NCBI GenBank assembly: GCA_050999295.1
Contig: JBPCPI010000148.1
Span: 1-24,076, forward strand
From: JACCQS01 sp050999295
GTDB lineage: Bacteria; Actinomycetota; Actinomycetes; Mycobacteriales; Geodermatophilaceae
DNA: 24,076 nucleotides
Direction: 5' to 3'
Of this stretch, positions 14,700-21,630 are shown in pieces. The translations under genes were made by a program, and so were the position numbers. The notes under the pieces were generated by a model, which was given only the letters and a program-made list of their open reading frames with translations, was not told the origin of the DNA and searched no databases. The stretch's first letter is position 1. Each line of letters begins with the position of its first letter.

Positions 14700-16439
14700 C
14701 GCAACCGCGTTCCTTCGTGAGTTGGTGGCGAGTCGTCGGACCTGCCGGTGGCGACGGTGAACGAGCCGCCGTTCAGTTCGGCCCGCTGTCGCAGGTTGGC
14801 CAGGCCGCTGCGCCGCTGGGTGTCGCCCAGGCCGATCCCGTCGTCGGAGACACGCAGGGCGAGGCCCGTGATGGTCGCGTCGACATCGACCTCGACGCGA
14901 TGTGCCTTCGCATGCCGGGCGGTGTTGGTCAGGGCCTCGCGCAGGACGGCGACGAGGTCGTCCACGACGGGCTCGGGTACGACGGCATCGATCGGGCCGG
15001 AGAAGCGGACTTGCGGTTCGAAGCCGAGCAGCGGGCTCACTTCGGCCGCCACGGCGAGCAGCCGGATCCGCACTGTCCCGGTCTCCGGGCCGAGCGGCCC
15101 ACGCAACTGGAAGATGGATGTGCGGGTCTGCCGGATGGTCTCGTCGATGTCGGACACGACGCGGGTCAGCCCGAGCCGCCCGTTCGTCGGTACCGAGGAT
15201 GTTGGCGACGCTCTGCACGGTCAGCCCGATCGCGAACAAGCGCTGGGTGACGTGGTCGTGCAGGTCTCGGGCAATCCTTTCATGATCTTCGAGCAGGGCG
15301 ATACGCTGCTGATCGGCGCGGGCGTCAGCGAGTTCGAGCGCAACCGCGGCGTGGTTGGCGAACGTGGTGGCCATCTCGAGGTCGGCGTCGGCAAACCGGT
15401 GCCGACCGCGCAGCCGCCCGATGACGAGCGCTCCCCGCACCCGCTGCGAGCCGCCGAGTGGCAGCACCATCACCGGTCCCACCGGAAGGACCTGCGACAG
15501 ATGCACCGTGTGGAGGGGGTCCGCATCCACATCGCCGATCAAGACCGGCCTGCCGGTGTCGAAAACGAGCCCGACCAGGGTATGCGCGATGGGAAAGGTC
15601 AGTGCGGTCAACTCGTCCGCACCGACACCGGCGGCGACCTCCACGATGAGCTGTTCTCCGGTCACGGTCGGCAGGACGACGGTCACGACGTCCGCGTCGG
15701 CGATGTGGCGGGCCTGCCGGGCGATCAGCAGCAACGGTTCCTCACCCTCGGCGGACAGGAGCTGTTGAGTGACCTCGGTGGAGGCCTGCAGCCACTGCTG
15801 CCGGCGCCGCGCCTCCTCGTACAGCCGGGCGTTCTCGATTGCCACCCCCGCCGTGGCCGCGAGCGCGGACACCAGTTCCTCGTCTTCGGGGGTGAACGAG
15901 CCGTTCTCGCATTCGGTCAGGTAGAGGTTGCCGAACACCTCGTCGCGGACCCGCACCGGAACGCCGAGAAAGCTCGTCATGGGGGGATGACCTTCGGGAA
16001 AGCCCACCGAACGCGGGTCGCTCGTCATAGTGTCCAGCCGGATGGGGCGCGGATCGGCGATCAATGCGCCCAGCAGGCCCTTCCCTTCCGGAAGGTGGCC
16101 GATCCGCCCCACCGCATCCTCGTCGGCGCCGACATGCACGAATTGCTCCAGGCCACCTGAGGCATCGATGACTCCCAGCGCGCCGTACCGCGCCTTGGCC
16201 AGCTCGCACGCCGCCTGAACGATGCGGCGCAGCAGGACCGGGAGGGTGAGGTTGCCGACGATCGTCTGATTAGCGCGCAGGAGCCCACGCAGCCGGCCCT
16301 GGGCGGCCTGCATGTCCTGCGCGCGTTCGATGAGTTGGCGGAGCAGATCATCGAGGTTCAGTTCCGGTACGTCCGAGTACAACGGCGCCGCTGAGTTGTC
16401 GTCCGCCTTAGCGGCGCCGTCGCCGAGACTCCTGGTCAT
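14678..16439 (-). pseudogene. DevS/DosS-like two-GAF sensor histidine kinase, interrupted by a frameshift
   Basis: About 586 residues if the frame is repaired, close to DevS (578, from memory). The first GAF domain (~65-205) has GALGVIDASGGLEQFVHVGA and GFPEGHPPMTSFLGVPVRVR, with H151 near the place where DevS/DosT carry their haem-ligating His. A second GAF spans ~230-370. The HisKA_3 motif ERIARDLHDHVTQRLFAIGL places the phosphorylated His at 394. After ILGTDER the frame is lost near 15190. The ATPase domain continues in another frame from LGLTRVVSDIDETIRQTRTS through LREALTNTARHAKAHR (N box) and VSDDGIGLGD (G1 box) to GLANLRQRAELNGGS and the TGA at 14678-14680. One inserted base in a GGG run explains the break. 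The wrong frame happens to stay open into the regulator gene, giving a spurious 804-residue fusion. Function is lost unless the indel is an error. Confidence 0.85.
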
Positions 16440-16482
16440 CTGTCTTGAAGCCTAGCCGCCGGGTAGGTGACCGATTGCTCGC

Positions 16483-17511
16483 TCAGCCCGATTCCTCCAG
16501 CATGTCCACGAGTCTGCGGCGGCGCGACGCCGGCGTCGTCGGTGCTCGACCGACGCGCAGGAGAACGTGCGGATGCATGGTCAGAGCCAGCTCTTCGCGG
16601 AGCAACGCGTTCGTCGCCGCCACCTCGATGACCTGGGTGAGCGGGCTGGCGGCGTAGCCCTGCCGCGTGATCTCGAGCAGGACGCGTTCCAACGCCTCAC
16701 CGGCCCGGAGCCACGCGACCGGCGTGTCTTGCCGGGATCCGAGCAACAGCAGGCATTGGTTGCTGGTCGAGCGTGCCTCGGACGGCAGCCACCCCAAGCC
16801 CTCAGTATCGAAGTCGCGGGTCGGCAGCTCGCCCGGTAGGCCGTCGCCCCTCCGAGGCACCGCCATGGCCGGCACCCCATCGAGGCGGTGCGGATCCCCG
16901 CTGGTCCAGGCCCTGAGTTCCGCACGGTAGGCAACATCGACGTTCTCCACGAAATCGGCCTGCTGGCTCAGCCGTGCCGTGGCCAGCCTGTGCTCCGGCC
17001 GGGTGATGGGGAGCAGGAACGCGCCCTCGTTGTTCGCGGCTTCGACCAACAGGACGACGATGTCGGCGGGCATCGGCTCGTCGGCGAATCGCCTCCGGTT
17101 CGTGCGGCGCGCCTCGACCGCGCTGTCCAGCGCCCCGATCGGATCCTTGTCGGCGCGACACCCGGCCACGGTGAGTCGGGCCACCAGATCGGGTTGTGCC
17201 GAATCGGGGAATCGGTCGACCACGGTCTCGTAGCCGGCAGCGGCCAGTGAGACCCGGGCATTGAAGACCGCGCCGCCGCAGCTGATCATCAGTTGGCGCC
17301 CCCGCGGGTCGAGCACCCGCAGTCGACGGTTCCAGTCCGCGCGAATCTCGAGGTCTCCGCCGCAGAGTCGTAGCCGCCACGGCTGGGTGTTGTGGACCGA
17401 GGGTGCCAGGGTTGCGCGGACCGCGGCCCGGCGTACGGCCAGGACCACGTCGGGATCGACCGACGGGGTCGCCACGGTTTCACCGGACTGCGCGGTCAGC
17501 GGGTGTCTCAT
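16483..17511 (-). CDS. Acg-like nitroreductase-family protein
   Basis: A 342-residue protein of the Acg (Rv2032-type) nitroreductase family: two half-domains of the FMN-binding nitroreductase fold. Visible are AAVRATLAPSVHNTQPWRLR (the conserved S-x-H-N-x-Q-P-W start), LMISCGGAVFNARVSLAAAG, EARRTNRRRFADEPMP, WLPSEARSTSNQCLLLLGSR and AWLRAGEALERVLLEITRQG, then TMHPHVLLRVGRA near the C-terminus. Mycobacterial Acg is thought to bind and sequester FMN rather than act as a classic reductase, and belongs to the DosR regulon. ATG 17511 overlaps the TGA of the upstream stress-protein gene by four bases, which decides the start over 17568 and implies co-translation. The kinase gene follows 43 bases downstream on the same strand, so stress protein, Acg-like protein, kinase and regulator may form one transcript. 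Confidence 0.88.
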   Translation of the reverse strand: MRHPLTAQSGETVATPSVDPDVVLAVRRAAVRATLAPSVHNTQPWRLRLCGGDLEIRADWNRRLRVLDPRGRQLMISCGGAVFNARVSLAAAGYETVVDRFPDSAQPDLVARLTVAGCRADKDPIGALDSAVEARRTNRRRFADEPMPADIVVLLVEAANNEGAFLLPITRPEHRLATARLSQQADFVENVDVAYRAELRAWTSGDPHRLDGVPAMAVPRRGDGLPGELPTRDFDTEGLGWLPSEARSTSNQCLLLLGSRQDTPVAWLRAGEALERVLLEITRQGYAASPLTQVIEVAATNALLREELALTMHPHVLLRVGRAPTTPASRRRRLVDMLEESG

Positions 17512-18014
17512 GTCGGTCGGGGTGCTGCGGGAACGACCACGACGGGGCACGGCGGATGGTTGGTGCACGCCTGGCTGACAGAGCCGAGCAGGCGGTTGTG
17601 GTGGCGGGCGCCAAGCACGAGCAGGGCGACGCCTCGCGCGGCGGAGTTGAGAACCGTCGCGGCGTCGCCTTCGACCACTTCGACAGTGATGGGCACGACC
17701 GGTTCGCCGGCCGCGGTGCGTTCGGTGAGGGTGTCGTCCACGATCTGCTGGAGCTGGCTCATGATGTACCCGCTCGGGTTCGCCTCCTCCGGCCAGACCG
17801 TCGGCAGGCCCCAGGTGTATGGGTAGTGCCAGACGTTGATGGCCAGGACGTCGCCGCCCCGGTAGGCGGCCTCCCGTGCCGCGAACCGCAGCGCGGCCAC
17901 GGAGGCGGCGTCGTCGTCCATGCCGACGACGACCCGGTGGTGGCCGTCGACGGAGTCGGCGGGGAGACTGGTGGGCGAGGATGCGGTCACTGTCGTGGGC
18001 ACGGTGATGGTCAC
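17508..18014 (-). CDS. universal stress protein, single domain
   Basis: A UspA-fold protein of ~168 residues from GTG 18014 (the frame is open to 18125, but that part covers the promoter region and the putative DosR box). The domain shows HRVVVGMDDDAASVAALRFA, AAREAAYRGGDVLAINVWHY, a central region with VVPITVEVVEGDAATVLNSA and the C-terminal LGARHHNRLLGSVSQACTNH plus CPVVVVPA. The usual ATP-binding G-2x-G-9x-GS loop is shortened here: after G-A-R-H only five residues precede GS. ATP binding is therefore doubtful. Its TGA overlaps the ATG of the Acg-like gene. It is divergent from the phosphoketolase gene. Universal stress proteins are among the most strongly induced DosR targets in mycobacteria, which fits the neighbourhood. 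Confidence 0.85.
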   Translation of the reverse strand: MTITVPTTVTASSPTSLPADSVDGHHRVVVGMDDDAASVAALRFAAREAAYRGGDVLAINVWHYPYTWGLPTVWPEEANPSGYIMSQLQQIVDDTLTERTAAGEPVVPITVEVVEGDAATVLNSAARGVALLVLGARHHNRLLGSVSQACTNHPPCPVVVVPAAPRPT

Positions 18015-18047
18015 ATCTTGATGGTGGCGCGATGTTGGGTGGGTCGG

Positions 18048-18086
18048 CAGGACCGAGCGACCTGTTCTCGGCGGGACCTTGGTCGC
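18048..18086. promoter_or_regulatory. candidate DosR-like box pair in the USP/phosphoketolase divergent region
   Basis: GGGACCTTGGTCGC (18073-18086) agrees with the mycobacterial DosR core GGGACTWWAGTCCC, as I recall it, at about 11 of 14 positions and is nearly palindromic. A second, weaker palindrome CAGGACCGAGCGACCTG spans 18048-18064, about 24 bases away. Both lie between the divergent starts at 18014 (USP) and 18166 (phosphoketolase), so one regulator could control both. Confidence 0.45.
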
Positions 18087-18165
18087 TACCGGAGCCCGGC
18101 CTGCAGCGGACCGGTGCTCGTCCACCAGACTTCCTTCATCCGTGCAGCTGTGAGGAGACCGGGTT

Positions 18166-20541
18166 GTGAAAGACCGCGACGAGCAAGCCTTGAGTCGGCG
18201 GGACCTCGAATTGATCGACGCGTACTGGCGGGCGGCGAACTACGTGTCGGTCGGGCAGATCTACCTGCTGGACAACCCGTTGCTGCGCGAGCCGCTGCTG
18301 GCCGAACATGTCAAACCACGACTGCTCGGGCACTGGGGGACGACCCCCGGGCTGAACCTGCTGTACGCGCACATGAATCGGGTCATCAAGCAACGCGACC
18401 TCGATGCGCTGTACATCACCGGCCCGGGCCACGGCGGCCCGGGGCTCGTCGCCAACGCCTACCTGGAGGGCACGTACAGCGAGGTCTACCCGTCGATCGG
18501 GCAGAACGAGGGCGGGCTACGCGCGCTGTTCCGGCAGTTCTCCTTCCCCGGCGGCATTCCCAGCCATGTGGCTCCCGAGACGCCCGGCTCCATCCACGAG
18601 GGCGGCGAACTCGGCTACGCCCTGGTGCACGCGTACGGCGCGGCGTTCGACAACCCGGACCTGCTGGTGCTGTGCGTCGTGGGTGACGGCGAGGCGGAGA
18701 CCGGCCCGCTGGCAGCGAGCTGGCACTCGAATAAGTTCCTCAACCCGGTGACCGACGGCGCCGTGTTGCCGGTGCTCCACCTCAACGGCTACAAGATCGC
18801 CAACCCGACCGTGCTGGCCCGCATCCCCGAGGAAGAGCTTGCCGCCCTCATGCACGGCTACGGCTATGCGCCGCACTTCGTCGGCGGCGATGACCCCAGG
18901 GGGGTCCACCAACAGCTTGCCGCGACGCTCGATCGAGTGCTCGACGACATCGCGGCCATCCAGCAGGAGGCGCGCGACGGCGACCGCAAGCAGGCGGTGC
19001 GCCCGGCGTGGCCGATGATCGTGCTCCGAACCCCCAAAGGCTGGACCGGGCCCAAGAAGGTCGACGGCAAAGCGGTCGAGGGAACCTGGCGCTCCCATCA
19101 GGTTCCGCTTGCCGAGACCCGCGGCAACGCCAAGCACCGCGCGATGCTGGAGCAGTGGCTGCAGAGTTACCGGCCCGAGGAGCTCTTCGACGCCGACGGC
19201 CGCCTCGTCCCGCAACTACAGGCGCTCGCACCGCACGGCGACCGCCGGATGAGTGCGAATCCGCACGCCAACGGCGGGCTGCTGCTTCGCGACCTGGTGA
19301 TGCCGGACTTCCGCGAGTACGCCGTAACGGTGGATCGGCCCGCCGTCGAGTCGAGTGAGGCGACCCGGGTGCTGGGTGCGTTCCTGCGCGACATCGTCGC
19401 CCGCAATCCGCACCGGTTCCGCATCATGGGGCCTGACGAGACGGCCTCCAACCGGCTCTCGGCGGTGTTCGAGGAGACCGACCGCGCGTGGGACGCCGAG
19501 TTGCTGCCCGAAGACGACCACCTCGCGCCGGACGGCCGGGTGATGGAGGTGTTGTCCGAGCATCTGTGCCAGGGCTGGCTCGAGGGGTACCTGCTCACCG
19601 GGCGGCATGGCCTGTTCAACTGCTACGAGGCGTTCATCCACATCATCGACTCGATGTTCAACCAGCACGCCAAGTGGCTCAAGACCACCCGCCACATTCC
19701 TTGGCGGGCTCCGATCGCGTCGCTGAACTACGTGTTGTCCTCCCACGTCTGGCGGCAGGACCACAACGGCCTGTCCCACCAGGACCCTGGATTCATCGAC
19801 CACGTGGTGAACAAGAAGGCCGAGGTCGTCCGGGTGTACCTGCCGCCGGACACCAACACGCTGCTCTCGGTCGCCGATCACTGCCTTCGCAGCAGGCACT
19901 ACGTCAACGTCATCGTCGCCGGCAAGCAGTCGGCCTTGACGTACCTGACCATGGACGAGGCGGTCGCGCACTGCACCCGCGGGCTGGGGATCTGGCCGTG
20001 GGCCGGCAACACCGACGAGGAGCCTGACGTGGTGCTCGCCTGCGCCGGCGACACCCCCACGCTGGAGACGCTGGCGGCGGCGGACCTGCTGCGCACCCAT
20101 CTCCCCGACCTGAAGGTCCGCGTCATCAACGTCGTGGACCTCATGCGCCTGCAACCGGAGACGGAGCATCCGCACGGGATGTCGGAGCGGGACTTCGACG
20201 CGCTCTTCACCACGGACAAGCCGGTGATCTTCGCCTATCACGGCTACCCGTCGCTGATCCACCGGTTGACATACCGACGCAACAATCACCGGAACCTGCA
20301 TGTGCGTGGCTACAAGGAAGAGGGCACCACCACGACACCGTTCGACATGGTGATGATGAACGACCTGGACCGCTTCCACCTCGTCCTGGACGTCATCGAT
20401 CGTGTCCGGTCCCTCGGCAGCCGGGCTGCGACGCTGCGCCAGCAGATGGTCGACGCCCGGATCGCGGCACGTGCCTACACCCGCGAACACGGCGAGGACG
20501 ATCCCTTGATCGCCGGCTGGACCTGGCCGGCACGGGACTGA
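18166..20541 (+). CDS. xfp: phosphoketolase (xylulose-5-P/fructose-6-P)
   Basis: A 791-residue thiamine-diphosphate enzyme of normal family length that splits xylulose 5-phosphate (and often fructose 6-phosphate) with phosphate into acetyl phosphate and an aldose phosphate. Family landmarks are YISVGQ-type NYVSVGQIYLLDNPLL, LLGHWGTTPGLNLLYAHMNR, ITGPGHGGPGLVANAYLEGT, GSIHEGGELGYALVHAYGAA, then CVVGDGEAETGPLAASWHSN (ThDP/Mg-binding GDGEAE) and HLNGYKIANPT. The middle domain has MGPDETASNRLSAVFEETDR and GRHGLFNCYEAFIHIIDSMF, then LSHQDPGFIDHV and YLPPDTNTLL. The C-terminal part includes IFAYHGYPSLIHRLTYRR. GTG 18166 has AGGAG about nine bases upstream. The acetate kinase gene starts three bases after its stop, so the two work in sequence to make ATP. 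Confidence 0.96.
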   Translation: MKDRDEQALSRRDLELIDAYWRAANYVSVGQIYLLDNPLLREPLLAEHVKPRLLGHWGTTPGLNLLYAHMNRVIKQRDLDALYITGPGHGGPGLVANAYLEGTYSEVYPSIGQNEGGLRALFRQFSFPGGIPSHVAPETPGSIHEGGELGYALVHAYGAAFDNPDLLVLCVVGDGEAETGPLAASWHSNKFLNPVTDGAVLPVLHLNGYKIANPTVLARIPEEELAALMHGYGYAPHFVGGDDPRGVHQQLAATLDRVLDDIAAIQQEARDGDRKQAVRPAWPMIVLRTPKGWTGPKKVDGKAVEGTWRSHQVPLAETRGNAKHRAMLEQWLQSYRPEELFDADGRLVPQLQALAPHGDRRMSANPHANGGLLLRDLVMPDFREYAVTVDRPAVESSEATRVLGAFLRDIVARNPHRFRIMGPDETASNRLSAVFEETDRAWDAELLPEDDHLAPDGRVMEVLSEHLCQGWLEGYLLTGRHGLFNCYEAFIHIIDSMFNQHAKWLKTTRHIPWRAPIASLNYVLSSHVWRQDHNGLSHQDPGFIDHVVNKKAEVVRVYLPPDTNTLLSVADHCLRSRHYVNVIVAGKQSALTYLTMDEAVAHCTRGLGIWPWAGNTDEEPDVVLACAGDTPTLETLAAADLLRTHLPDLKVRVINVVDLMRLQPETEHPHGMSERDFDALFTTDKPVIFAYHGYPSLIHRLTYRRNNHRNLHVRGYKEEGTTTTPFDMVMMNDLDRFHLVLDVIDRVRSLGSRAATLRQQMVDARIAARAYTREHGEDDPLIAGWTWPARD

Positions 20542-20544
20542 CGC

Positions 20545-21630
20545 GTGCGGATACTCGTCGTCAACGCGGGTTCCTCCAGCCTGAAACTGCGCCTGCTCGA
20601 CGACCATGACTCCGTGCTGCGTGACGCGGACCTGCCGGGCGACAGCGACGGACGTCAGGTCGCGGCAGCCGTCGACGGCTGGGGTACCCCGGACGCCATC
20701 GGCCATCGCATCGTTCACGGCGGGACCTTCTTCACCGGGCCGGTCGTCGTCGACGACGCCGTACGCCGGCGGCTCGGCGAGCTCACCGATCTGGCCCCCC
20801 TGCACCAGCCGAAGTCACTGGCCGCGCTCGACGCGGTCACCGCGCAGTGGCCCGACGTCACCGCGGTCGCCAGCTTCGACACCGCGTTCCACAGCACCAT
20901 CCCGGCCGCCGCGGCCACCTACGCCGTGCCGCTCGACTGGCGCGAGCGATACGGGATACGGCGCTACGGCTTCCACGGCCTGTCGCATTCCTACTGCGCC
21001 AGCCGTGCGGCGGACCTGCTCGACCGTCCACTCGCGGACCTGCGGGTCGTCACCTGCCATCTCGGGGCGGGAGCCTCCCTGGCGGCCGTCGTCGACGGCC
21101 GCAGCGTGGACACCACCATGGGCTTTACGCCGTTGGAGGGCCTGGTGATGGCGACCCGCTCGGGCACCGTCGACCCAGGTCTCGTCCTGTGGCTGGAGGA
21201 GCACGAACACCTTGCGCCGCACGAGGTTGCCACCGCGCTGGAGCAGCGATCCGGACTGCTGGCCCTGGCCGGTACCGGGGACATGCGCGAGGTCGAGGCC
21301 GCGGTGGATCGCGGAGATCCGGGGGCGGTTCTCGCCCTCGATGTCTACATCCACCGGCTGGCAGGCGGCATTGCCACGATGACCGTCGCGACCGGTGGTC
21401 TGGACGTGCTCGTCTTCACCGGCGGTGTGGGTGAGAATTCATCGCTGGTGCGCCGACGCGCGACCGAGCGGCTGGCTTTCCTCGGCATCGCCGTCGACCT
21501 CTACCGCAACGACTACGTCGGGGACGACCGGGACATCACCGCTGCCGGCGCACCCGTCCGGACTCTTGTGATCGGTGCCCGGGAAGACATCCAGATCGCA
21601 GCCGAAGTCCGGCAGCTACTCGACCGCTGA
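20545..21630 (+). CDS. ackA: acetate kinase
   Basis: A 361-residue acetate kinase (ASKHA fold) that converts acetyl phosphate plus ADP into acetate and ATP. It starts at GTG 20545, three bases after the phosphoketolase stop. Diagnostic stretches are RILVVNAGSSSLKLRLLDDH at the N-terminus, IGHRIVHGGTFFTGPVVVDD, ASFDTAFHSTIP with the catalytic Asp region, RRYGFHGLSHSYCASRAADL, CHLGAGASLAAVVDGRSVDT, MGFTPLEGLVMATRSGTVDP, and FTGGVGENSSLVRRR. The protein is ~35 residues shorter than the common 395-400, mostly in the N-terminal and insert loops, with all motifs kept. It ends 15 bases inside the convergent P-type ATPase gene, so there is no separate terminator. With the phosphoketolase it gives substrate-level ATP, useful when respiration is limited. 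Confidence 0.96.
   Translation: MRILVVNAGSSSLKLRLLDDHDSVLRDADLPGDSDGRQVAAAVDGWGTPDAIGHRIVHGGTFFTGPVVVDDAVRRRLGELTDLAPLHQPKSLAALDAVTAQWPDVTAVASFDTAFHSTIPAAAATYAVPLDWRERYGIRRYGFHGLSHSYCASRAADLLDRPLADLRVVTCHLGAGASLAAVVDGRSVDTTMGFTPLEGLVMATRSGTVDPGLVLWLEEHEHLAPHEVATALEQRSGLLALAGTGDMREVEAAVDRGDPGAVLALDVYIHRLAGGIATMTVATGGLDVLVFTGGVGENSSLVRRRATERLAFLGIAVDLYRNDYVGDDRDITAAGAPVRTLVIGAREDIQIAAEVRQLLDR

Noticed and set aside
14748..16160. 470-residue plus-strand protein opposite the kinase
   Set aside because: Antisense shadow of the GAF-domain kinase; low-complexity composition and no recognisable motif.
14025..16439. One 804-residue hybrid sensor kinase-response regulator
   Set aside because: Residues between the HisKA_3 motif and the receiver domain are Arg/Pro-rich nonsense, while the real ATPase domain is encoded in another frame over the same bases. 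Two genes with a frameshift explain it better.
18015..18125. Longer universal stress protein starting at 18125
   Set aside because: The added residues are not USP-like and would cover the divergent promoter and candidate DosR box.
19216..20805. 529-residue minus-strand protein across phosphoketolase and acetate kinase
   Set aside because: Shadow frame typical of high-GC coding DNA; the plus strand encodes unmistakable phosphoketolase and acetate kinase.
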